From the NCBI GenBank assembly GCA_016182285.1, contig JACOXQ010000069.1:1-7342 (forward strand): a stretch of 7,342 nucleotides of DNA, in the 5' to 3' direction. Both the position numbers and the translations under genes were made by a program. This document shows, piece by piece, positions 1-4,635 of this stretch. Source of the DNA: Candidatus Kaiserbacteria bacterium. Lineage in GTDB: Bacteria; Patescibacteriota; Minisyncoccia; Phycocordibacterales; Phycocordibacteraceae. The first letter of the stretch is position 1; every line of letters begins with the position of its first letter. The notes beneath the pieces are model-generated. The model was not told the DNA's origin and did no database searches. It saw nothing but the letters and a program-made list of their open reading frames with translations.

Positions 1-1112
1 GTCTTGTTCGCCTCGGCCTCGCGCATCTGCGCTTCCTTTGCTTTTTCCGCATCTTTCGGTTTGCTTGAGAAAATCGTCTTGCCGACATCGCGCGCGAATT
101 CTCCAAATGCAGTCTCAGGGGTGCTGAACGCCGCTGAATGTTTTTCGCCTTTGCGAAGCGCCTGCAAAATCTTCCGATAATGCTTCACGTGCCGCTCGCC
201 GCGCGGCTCCATTATGAGCTGGAGCGCCGCTCCCTCGCCCTTGCTGTCAATCTTCGCGAATGCATTCGTGATGACATTCAGCGGGTCGTAATCAAAATCC
301 GTATAATCTTTCAGAGGCAGTGCCGGATTCTCGGCGAGGCGCGCAGTGGACTCCAACGAAGTGCCCCCATCGGCGAAAACGTTATAATCATACGGTTGCG
401 GCGACACATGCGCATCGGGAAACACCGCGAGAATCTGTTTTTCAAATAGGTTGCGCTTGCTGTTCGGTATCGCGGCATAAAATTGCAGTTCGGGATTATC
501 AGCGGGCACCGCGAGCTCCAGCGCATAGTACGCCGGCTCTCCGGCTTCCGGCTCTCCGGCAGACTGGAGCCCGGCGTAGAACTGTTCCATACCGGATATA
601 AGCTCCTTGAGAGTTTTCTGCCGCGCATTTGGCTCGTCGCTCTTGGGCTCCGGGAGAGAAATTTCATACAAAGTCATGCGCAATGCACGGAAGCGCGGAG
701 ACTTCTCGTCAAAATCGGCAGCGGGAAGCCCGACTGCGATGTAACGAATCAGATAGCGATGAAAATCATCGGCGATACGCGGGTTATTTAATTTTTCCAT
801 TACCGATAGCGCGTTCTTAATCCCCTTTTCTTCCATCGTTTTCTGCAGACTGCGGATTGCATCGCCGCCCCCGCCGAGATTTAGCTCCGCGAGTATCGCC
901 TCCGCCTCGCTATTCGCGGTCGCCTCGCTCACGCGGTACTCGCTCGCGAGAATCTCGGCGGGGGCTCTGCGATGCTCGTGTATCGTCTCAGAAATAATTG
1001 TCGCTTGTTCGGCTGTACCTGTTTTGGAAATTTCAGCTTCTTTACGCGCGACCTGCTCGCGCAGATACGCGAGCTCCTCTTCCGGTGTAGATAACTGCGG
1101 TGTTGATTCCAT
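1..1112 (-). CDS. N-terminal part of a TraG/T4SS-coupling-like (DUF8128-type) protein, cut by the window edge
   Basis: An open frame of 370 codons runs from ATG at 1112 off the left edge without a stop, so only the N-terminus is seen. Residues about 8-80 are Glu/Ala-rich and probably helical (it opens MESTPQLSTPEEELAYLREQ). From about residue 190 there is a domain with the pattern ALELAVP...QFYAAIP...FEKQILAVFPDA, then DYNVF, then FDYDPLNVITNAFAKI near residue 275 and ALQLIMEPRG. I recall this pattern from the N-terminal domain of large predicted T4SS-like or TraG/HerA-like ATPases of CPR bacteria; the ATPase itself would lie beyond the window. The visible end is Lys/Glu/Ala-rich (KPKDAEKAKEAQMREAE). 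No membrane segment is visible, although many relatives begin with one. No Shine-Dalgarno is present; a TATACT box lies 7 nt before the ATG. The gene is divergent from DedA. The reading frame is certain; the family call is from memory and moderate. Confidence 0.62.
   Translation of the reverse strand, partial: MESTPQLSTPEEELAYLREQVARKEAEISKTGTAEQATIISETIHEHRRAPAEILASEYRVSEATANSEAEAILAELNLGGGGDAIRSLQKTMEEKGIKNALSVMEKLNNPRIADDFHRYLIRYIAVGLPAADFDEKSPRFRALRMTLYEISLPEPKSDEPNARQKTLKELISGMEQFYAGLQSAGEPEAGEPAYYALELAVPADNPELQFYAAIPNSKRNLFEKQILAVFPDAHVSPQPYDYNVFADGGTSLESTARLAENPALPLKDYTDFDYDPLNVITNAFAKIDSKGEGAALQLIMEPRGERHVKHYRKILQALRKGEKHSAAFSTPETAFGEFARDVGKTIFSSKPKDAEKAKEAQMREAEANK
533..562. repeat. 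Two-copy 15-bp tandem repeat inside the left-edge gene
   Basis: The 15-base unit CCGGCTCTCCGGCTT at 533-547 is followed directly by a copy at 548-562 that differs at the last two bases. Read on the minus strand it encodes AGEPE-AGEPA, a short linker just before the conserved domain. The length is a multiple of three, so expansion or contraction would keep the frame. It is probably a neutral linker duplication. Confidence 0.6.
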
Positions 1113-1136
1113 TTGTCATAGTATACTGCATCAGAA
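1112..1136. promoter_or_regulatory. Shared palindromic -10 box for two divergent, probably leaderless genes
   Basis: The 8-bp palindrome AGTATACT (1120-1127) gives a good -10 hexamer, TATACT, on both strands: 1122-1127 on plus and 1125-1120 on minus. The plus hexamer ends 8 nt before the DedA ATG at 1136; the minus hexamer ends 7 nt before the ATG at 1112. With normal -10 to start-point spacing, both transcripts would start at or within 1-2 nt of their start codons. No convincing -35 box is seen on either side and neither gene has a Shine-Dalgarno site, which fits leaderless expression. The positions are read directly; the promoter activity is inferred. Confidence 0.55.
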
Positions 1137-1753
1137 TGCTGGACTTTATTTACGCGTGCATAAATCTGGACCCGATTGCAATCATCAAGGCCGGTGGGTA
1201 CATCGGTATCGCTGTAATTGTGTTTATGGAGAGCGGCGTGCTACTCGGCATATTCTTCCCAGGCGATTCGCTCCTTTTCGCCGCGGGACTCCTATCCGCC
1301 GCGGGATTCTTGGAGCCGGCCCCTCTCTTGGCGCTCGTCGTGCCGGCGGCGATACTCGGCGACTCGGTCGGCTACTGGTTCGGAGCGAACGTCGGCACCA
1401 GCTTCTTCAAGCGTAAGGATTCTCGTTTCTTCAAGCAGGAGTATCTGAAGCGCACGGAACTTTTCTACCAGAAATACGGCGGGCGCGCCGTCGTCCTCGC
1501 GCGATTCGTGCCTATCGTTCGCACACTCGCGCCGATTCTAGCCGGCATCGGCACTATGAAATATTCAGTGTTTCTACGTTACAACGTGCTCGGCGGATGC
1601 CTCTGGGGCATCGGCATGGTATCGCTCGGCTACTTCCTCGGCTCAATAATCCCCAACAGCGAGCGCTATATCCTCCCTCTCTCGCTCGTCATTGTTGTAG
1701 TTTCTTTCTTCCCTATCTTCATCAACATTTTCCGCGGCAAGCGCGCTATCTGA
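1136..1753 (+). CDS. DedA family (SNARE-associated/VTT domain) integral membrane protein
   Basis: This 205-residue polytopic membrane protein belongs to the DedA superfamily, whose members are linked to recycling of undecaprenyl phosphate or other lipid carriers and to membrane homeostasis. Family hallmarks are clear: FMESGVLLGIFFPGDSLLF at residues 30-48, with acidic E32 and D44; GDSVGYWFG at 75-83; and ARFVPIVRTLAPILAG from 122, with R123 and R129. The acidic pair and the arginine pair six residues apart match the essential residues described for E. coli DedA proteins. C-terminal hydrophobic helices follow (about 140-165 and 178-200). An in-frame GTG at 1100 would add 12 residues but overlaps the divergent gene; ATG 1136 is preferred because it sits 8 nt after a TATACT box. 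It is a single gene converging on the ZIP transporter, with a palindrome between them. The substrate cannot be told from sequence. Confidence 0.93.
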   Translation: MLDFIYACINLDPIAIIKAGGYIGIAVIVFMESGVLLGIFFPGDSLLFAAGLLSAAGFLEPAPLLALVVPAAILGDSVGYWFGANVGTSFFKRKDSRFFKQEYLKRTELFYQKYGGRAVVLARFVPIVRTLAPILAGIGTMKYSVFLRYNVLGGCLWGIGMVSLGYFLGSIIPNSERYILPLSLVIVVVSFFPIFINIFRGKRAI

Positions 1754-1766
1754 ACGAATGAGCAGA

Positions 1767-1811
1767 TGAGCAAACCTGGTTTCCTCAAGTTGAGGAAACC
1801 AGGTTTGCTCA
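1767..1811. repeat. 45-nt palindrome (22-bp arms, central G) between convergent genes; probable bidirectional transcript end
   Basis: Left arm 1767-1788 (starts TGAGCAAACCTGG, ends CCTCAA) and right arm 1790-1811 (starts TTGAGG, ends GGTTTGCTCA) are perfect reverse complements around G1789. The palindrome starts 13 nt after the DedA stop and ends 2 nt short of the ZIP stop codon, so it could end transcripts from both sides. There is no U-tract on either strand, so it is not a textbook intrinsic terminator; it could stall polymerase, protect 3' ends, or bind a protein. A sister copy with the same geometry lies at 4576-4620. Each arm is itself an imperfect 21-nt palindrome. Confidence 0.85.
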
Positions 1812-1813
1812 AG

Positions 1814-2557
1814 CTACTCAAGCAGGAGAAGCAGCGCCATAACGCCGATGCCGGCGAGCATGCAGGCGAGCTGTACTATAGAGCGCCGCGCCTGCGGCTC
1901 CTTCTGCAGTTCCGGAATGAGGTCCGACATGGCGATATAGATGAAGCTTGCCGCTCCAAGCCCTAACAACACTGCAGGCGCTTCCGTAAAGCTCCGTGAG
2001 AAAACCAGAACCAAAAGCGCTCCGGCTATCGCCGTAAGCGCAGAGAAAAAATTGTACAGCAATGCTTTCCGCCTGCTCCATCCGCCGTGCACCAGTATGG
2101 CGAACTGCCCTATCTCTTGCGGTATCTCGTGGAAGATGACCGCGGTCGCAGTGGCGATACCGATGGGTATGCCGGCCAAGAAACTCGCCGCAATAACGAC
2201 GCCGTCCAAAAAGTTGTGGAGCGCATCTCCGACGATGGTGAGATATACGACCGAATGTATCTCCTCGCGATGCGAACTGTGGGAACCGTGCCACATGAGC
2301 ACTCGCTCCAGCACGAAGAACAGCATGATGCCGGCGAGGACGTACGCGCTGTTTCGGAGCGCATCTCCTTCTCCCATTATCTCCGGAAGGATGTGGATGA
2401 ACACGTCGCCAAGCAGAGCCCCGACAGAAAAACTAATGAGATAAAAAATGGCGCGCTCCAGCCGCTCCTGCTTCATCCCCAGGGTGAAAATGCCCACGAG
2501 CGAAATGGCGCTGACTGCAATGACACTCGCAAGCGTGTAGTACCAGACCTGTATCAT
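1814..2557 (-). CDS. ZIP family divalent metal transporter
   Basis: This 247-residue polytopic membrane protein of the ZIP family (PF02535) imports Zn2+ or related divalent metals into the cytoplasm. The two metal-site helices are easily seen: HNFLDGVVIAASF from H114 (H114, N115, D118) and HEIPQEIGQFAIL from H143 (H143, E144, Q147, E148). An earlier GDVFIHILPE segment (50-59) matches the second helix of the family. Residues 90-101 (HGSHSSHREEIH) form a short His-rich loop before the metal-site helices, a usual place for a metal-sensing loop. LIV-1-type relatives have HEIPHE followed by GD, whereas here Gln replaces the second His (Q147) and the Asp (Q151), which may change metal preference. 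The ATG lies 10 nt after the stop of the upstream DsbA-like gene, so the two are very likely one transcript. The gene ends beside the palindrome at 1767-1811. The metal is not determinable here. Confidence 0.93.
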   Translation of the reverse strand: MIQVWYYTLASVIAVSAISLVGIFTLGMKQERLERAIFYLISFSVGALLGDVFIHILPEIMGEGDALRNSAYVLAGIMLFFVLERVLMWHGSHSSHREEIHSVVYLTIVGDALHNFLDGVVIAASFLAGIPIGIATATAVIFHEIPQEIGQFAILVHGGWSRRKALLYNFFSALTAIAGALLVLVFSRSFTEAPAVLLGLGAASFIYIAMSDLIPELQKEPQARRSIVQLACMLAGIGVMALLLLLE

Positions 2558-2567
2558 CCGCAGATGC

Positions 2568-3260
2568 CTACTGCAGAGCCGCCTCTATCGCCGCTTGGAA
2601 CGTCGGGTACGGGTACGCGCCCTGGATAACTTCCGTCCCTATGACGAATGACGGAGTCGCGCCGATGCCGACTTTCTGCGCTTCAGACTTGTCGGCATTC
2701 ATCATCGTTTGGTATGCGTCTTTGTTGGCTTTAACGTCGTCTTTAACCTTGTCTGCGTCAATCCCAGAAATAGTTGCATTAAGCTTATCAATAGATGCGG
2801 CGTTTCCGAACCCGCCGTTTTCCTCGTCCTGTGCATTGTACATCGCCTCGCGCCACTCTCCGTACTTCTCCGGATAGAGTTTCCATACCGCCCGGCTATA
2901 TTCGCCGGCGGTGGTTGAATCGGTGCCAAGAAAGGCGAAGTCCAAGAAGACTACTTTTACCTTCCCCTCCTGCACGTAGTCTTTCACGATGAGCGGAAGG
3001 GTTTCCGTCTCAAATCGCTTGCAGAACGGGCACTGGAAGTCGCTCCAAACGGCTACAGTCACAGACGCATTCGCAGACCCGATAAACGGGTCGCCGTCCG
3101 TCTTCACGTCTTTAATATTTACTTCAAGGCCTGCCTGCTGTGAACCGACTGAGCCCGTCGATGGGTTCGAGCCGTTCCACACCACCGCGCCGGCGATAAG
3201 CAGCCCTGCGGCGACAACAGCTACCGGTAAAAAGTACTTGTTTGTGTCATTTGTATTCAT
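2568..3260 (-). CDS. Membrane-anchored DsbA-like thiol:disulfide oxidoreductase (thioredoxin fold)
   Basis: This 230-residue protein has an N-terminal membrane anchor or uncleaved signal (residues about 9-28) and a Ser/Gly/Asn-rich linker, followed by a DsbA-type thioredoxin domain outside the membrane. The active site is C77-P78-F79-C80 in the context SDFQCPFCKRFE, and the cis-proline loop is TPSFVIG with P203, followed by the typical QGAYPYPTFQAAI end. These are the only two cysteines. The family oxidises or isomerises disulfides in exported proteins. The frame stays open upstream to a GTG at 3401, but ATG 3260 is chosen because it directly precedes the hydrophobic anchor and has an extended -10 just upstream. 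The ZIP gene follows 10 nt after its stop. No DsbB/VKOR partner is in the window, so how it is reoxidised is unknown. Confidence 0.93.
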   Translation of the reverse strand: MNTNDTNKYFLPVAVVAAGLLIAGAVVWNGSNPSTGSVGSQQAGLEVNIKDVKTDGDPFIGSANASVTVAVWSDFQCPFCKRFETETLPLIVKDYVQEGKVKVVFLDFAFLGTDSTTAGEYSRAVWKLYPEKYGEWREAMYNAQDEENGGFGNAASIDKLNATISGIDADKVKDDVKANKDAYQTMMNADKSEAQKVGIGATPSFVIGTEVIQGAYPYPTFQAAIEAALQ

Positions 3261-3265
3261 ATAAT
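3238..3265 (+). promoter_or_regulatory. Candidate promoter for the plus-strand cassette at 3322
   Basis: A perfect TATAAT at 3260-3265 is preceded, 16 bp upstream, by TTGTTT (3238-3243), which matches only the TTG half of a -35 box. Transcription would start near 3272 and give a leader of about 50 nt containing the AGGAGG site. It overlaps the first codons of the divergent DsbA-like gene. The weak -35 leaves this uncertain. Confidence 0.4.
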
Positions 3266-3269
3266 GGCG

Positions 3270-3297
3270 ATGATACCATATTGGCGGAACATATAAA
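3270..3297 (-). promoter_or_regulatory. Candidate extended -10 promoter for the DsbA-ZIP operon
   Basis: On the minus strand TGG-TATCAT (extended -10, hexamer at 3275-3270) is preceded 16 bp upstream by TTTATA (3297-3292), a partial -35. The hexamer ends 9 nt before the ATG at 3260, so the transcript would have a leader of only about 2-3 nt. There is no Shine-Dalgarno, consistent with near-leaderless translation. Confidence 0.5.
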
Positions 3298-3310
3298 TCA
3301 ACCAGTACAG

Positions 3311-3316
3311 AGGAGG
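3311..3316 (+). promoter_or_regulatory. Strong Shine-Dalgarno site AGGAGG for the gene at 3322
   Basis: A full AGGAGG lies 5 nt before ATG 3322. It decides the start in favour of ATG 3322 over the in-frame TTG immediately before it. It stands out because the minus-strand genes and DedA in this window have little or no such signal. Confidence 0.85.
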
Positions 3317-3321
3317 ATTTG

Positions 3322-3732
3322 ATGGACACTGCAATTCGGACAATCAAGCCCCTGCGGAACAGGGCGAATGAGACATACAAAATACCCGATGTATATCTCA
3401 CGGTAAGGTGGTCCCGCTATTTGGGGCGCGATCGGCGGATTCTGTTAAACTGGAGCGCCACTCTGGACGCGATGAGAGACAGTAGCGTTCCGGCGTATAG
3501 AGCTCTGTACGGGCAGGCAGAGCATTTCTTTGGAGAAGTGTCCGCGAATTTGGGAGCCGATATGCCAAAGATTCTCGGCGTACTGGTCCCCCAAGCCGGA
3601 ATGATTCTTCGGCTTGCCGAGCTTGGGACCTTCTACCATATCCGTTACGGAAGCGGACGCTGTGTGATTCCGCGCGAAATTATGGTCGGAGAGTGGGAGC
3701 AGTCACCGCCGCACCCATCCGGGAAACATTGA
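3322..3732 (+). CDS. Uncharacterised 136-residue protein
   Basis: I do not recognise this protein. It is about 136 residues, with no signal peptide, no clear membrane helix and no obvious catalytic motif. The N-terminal third is basic (IRTIKPLRNRANETYKIP, then VRWSRYLGRDRRILLNW). A middle segment is likely helical (around ALYGQAEHFFGEVSANLG), followed by a hydrophobic stretch PKILGVLVPQAGMILRLAELG. The tail is Pro/His-rich (SPPHPSGKH). It has one cysteine, in GSGRCVIP. It is probably cytoplasmic. That it is a real gene is supported by AGGAGG at the right distance, a candidate promoter upstream and a classical terminator 13 nt after the stop. It is a single-gene unit on the plus strand, next to another plus-strand gene with the same style of expression signals. 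Function unknown. Confidence 0.75.
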   Translation: MDTAIRTIKPLRNRANETYKIPDVYLTVRWSRYLGRDRRILLNWSATLDAMRDSSVPAYRALYGQAEHFFGEVSANLGADMPKILGVLVPQAGMILRLAELGTFYHIRYGSGRCVIPREIMVGEWEQSPPHPSGKH

Positions 3733-3744
3733 CCGTTTCAGAAG

Positions 3745-3775
3745 CACGGCCGCGCGCAAGCGCGGCCGTTTTTTT
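3745..3775 (+). terminator. Classical intrinsic terminator after the 136-residue gene
   Basis: A GC-rich stem pairs 3746-3755 (ACGGCCGCGC) with 3760-3769 (GCGCGGCCGT) around a GCAA tetraloop, followed by seven T (3769-3775). The GNRA loop, strong stem and U-tract make this a textbook Rho-independent terminator for plus-strand transcription. Confidence 0.92.
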
Positions 3776-3793
3776 GCACAACTTTTTTGGCAC

Positions 3794-3821
3794 TTGACAA
3801 ATCGCCATAAGTGATGATAAA
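3794..3821 (+). promoter_or_regulatory. Promoter for the secreted beta-rich protein gene
   Basis: A consensus -35 box TTGACA (3794-3799) is followed, 16 bp later, by GATAAA (3816-3821) as the -10; a TATATG at 3823-3828 is a worse-spaced alternative. Transcription would start near 3828, giving a leader of about 47 nt with a Shine-Dalgarno site. The promoter lies 18 nt after the preceding terminator, so the gene forms its own transcription unit. Confidence 0.6.
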
Positions 3822-3863
3822 CTATATGCAGGTTCTACGAAGTTTTCCCACCGCATCATTCAC

Positions 3864-3868
3864 AGGAG
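3864..3868 (+). promoter_or_regulatory. Shine-Dalgarno site for the gene at 3875
   Basis: AGGAG at 3864-3868 is 6 nt before ATG 3875, the optimal distance, and supports that start. Confidence 0.8.
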
Positions 3869-3874
3869 ACTGCG

Positions 3875-4465
3875 ATGAGAATATGGTCTTTGATTTTGTT
3901 GTGCCTGTTCGTTTCGGTCCCCGCAACGGCGGCCGAGGACGAGAAGGAACTCGGCTTCTGGTTTGAAACCCAGGTGGTCGGAAACGGCTCGCAAAGATTT
4001 ATCGGATGGTACGAGCGCGACTTGTCCGATAAGTTCGGATTCTACGCTTTTGCAGAAAAGGAGTCCGACGGCTACAAGCAGTTTTATCTTGGGCCGAAAG
4101 CGAAGCCGTTTGACTGGCTCACCGTCGGCATCGGCGTTGGCCGAGAGTTCGTTCCAGATGAGTCCACGTCGATTCGCCGAAGCGCGTATCTAAACGCAGA
4201 GCTTAAAAAAATGTCCGTATGGGCGATTTTTGAGAACGGCGGAAGCGGTGCGTGGCATAAGGTTACGGCCACGTACGCGCTCAACGACCGCTGGGGAGTC
4301 GGCCTAATGAAAGAGACAGACCTCGGATTCGGCCCCAGAGTTGAATACAATATCAAAAAAGATGTTCAATTCTGGATTGCGGTCCTGCGCGGCGGGGTGC
4401 CGAACTCCGACGGCATCGCGGAAACGAGAACGACCGCGGTGCTCGGCTTCAACTTCAGTTTCTGA
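3875..4465 (+). CDS. Secreted beta-rich protein with outer-membrane-barrel-like C-terminus
   Basis: This 196-residue protein starts with a typical cleavable Sec signal peptide (MRIWSLILLCLFVSVPATAA), with cleavage expected after residue 19 or 20. The rest is rich in short alternating aromatic/polar strands separated by Gly/Asn/Asp turns (RFIGWYERDLSDKFGFYAFAEKES; MSVWAIFENGGSG; FWIAVLRGG). It ends LGFNFSF with a terminal Phe and hydrophobic residues at -3 and -5, the beta-signal read by the BAM machinery in diderm bacteria. It could therefore be a small 8-10 strand barrel. CPR cells are thought to lack an outer membrane, so either the gene is foreign, or the fold is a secreted beta-sandwich, or the lineage assignment is wrong. 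It has its own promoter, Shine-Dalgarno and terminator. No family is recognised, and the function is unknown. Confidence 0.82.
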   Translation: MRIWSLILLCLFVSVPATAAEDEKELGFWFETQVVGNGSQRFIGWYERDLSDKFGFYAFAEKESDGYKQFYLGPKAKPFDWLTVGIGVGREFVPDESTSIRRSAYLNAELKKMSVWAIFENGGSGAWHKVTATYALNDRWGVGLMKETDLGFGPRVEYNIKKDVQFWIAVLRGGVPNSDGIAETRTTAVLGFNFSF

Positions 4466-4479
4466 CGCCGAACAACCTG

Positions 4480-4512
4480 AAAGCCCTGCTCCGGCAGGGC
4501 TTTTTCTTTTTT
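4480..4512 (+). terminator. Classical intrinsic terminator after the beta-rich protein gene
   Basis: A 10-bp stem pairs AAAGCCCTGC (4480-4489) with GCAGGGCTTT (4494-4503) around a TCCG loop. It is followed by a T-rich tract (4501-4512, one C among the T). It lies 14 nt after the stop at 4465, so termination on the plus strand is expected. Confidence 0.92.
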
Positions 4513-4517
4513 CCAGC

Positions 4518-4555
4518 TATCCACAAGTTGGAGCGGTCGCTCTAAGTTATGGATA
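4518..4555. repeat. Imperfect 18-bp inverted repeat in the convergent intergenic gap
   Basis: The left arm at 4518-4535 (TATCCACAAGTTGGAGCG) and the right arm at 4538-4555 pair at 15 of 18 positions, plus one G-U wobble, around a 2-nt centre. It has no U-tract. It lies between the plus-strand terminator and the palindrome at 4576, in a gene-free gap of 170 nt (4466-4635) that otherwise holds nothing visible. It may be a decayed terminator or a binding site. Confidence 0.6.
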
Positions 4556-4575
4556 CCTGCCGCTCACTGCTGTTT

Positions 4576-4620
4576 TGAGCAAACCAGGTATGCTCAAGTT
4601 GAGCATACCTGGTTTGCTCA
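4576..4620. repeat. Second 45-nt palindrome, sister of 1767-1811; probable end of the minus-strand operon
   Basis: The left arm at 4576-4597 (starts TGAGCAAACCAGG, ends GCTCAA) and the right arm at 4599-4620 (starts TTGAGC, ends GGTTTGCTCA) are perfect reverse complements around G4598. Arm length and central base are identical to the copy at 1767-1811. The two copies differ at three positions per arm, and each change is matched in the opposite arm. It lies 15 nt beyond the stop of the minus-strand gene at 4636. There is no U-tract on either strand. It probably marks 3' ends of convergent transcripts. Confidence 0.87.
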
Positions 4621-4635
4621 GGCGTTTATAATGCG

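Noticed and set aside
311..667. Minus-strand 118-codon open frame within the left-edge gene
   Set aside because: It is out of frame with the longer minus gene, Arg/Ser-rich and has no recognisable motif; the long frame shows family-like conserved blocks.
1100..1135. GTG at 1100 as the DedA start
   Set aside because: It would place the start inside the divergent gene and upstream of the -10 box; ATG 1136 fits family length and the promoter.
1941..2629. Two plus-strand open frames (167 and 180 codons) opposite the ZIP gene
   Set aside because: They are shadows of the ZIP coding strand; ZIP motifs on the minus strand are unmistakable.
3261..3401. N-terminal extension of the DsbA-like gene to GTG 3401
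   Set aside because: The extra 47 residues have no DsbA character and would overlap the plus gene; ATG 3260 directly precedes the membrane anchor.
4518..4526. TATCCACAA as a DnaA box or origin signal
   Set aside because: It is a single near-match (CTATCCACA, one mismatch), part of an inverted repeat, with no cluster of boxes or AT-rich unwinding region nearby.
4531..4542. GAGCGGTCGCTC as a separate short operator palindrome
   Set aside because: It is the centre of the larger inverted repeat at 4518-4555 and is better described as part of it.
1767..4620. The two palindromes as ends of a mobile element or composite transposon
   Set aside because: Each copy is a complete palindrome at a convergent gene end; the genes between are ordinary, no transposase or target duplication is seen.
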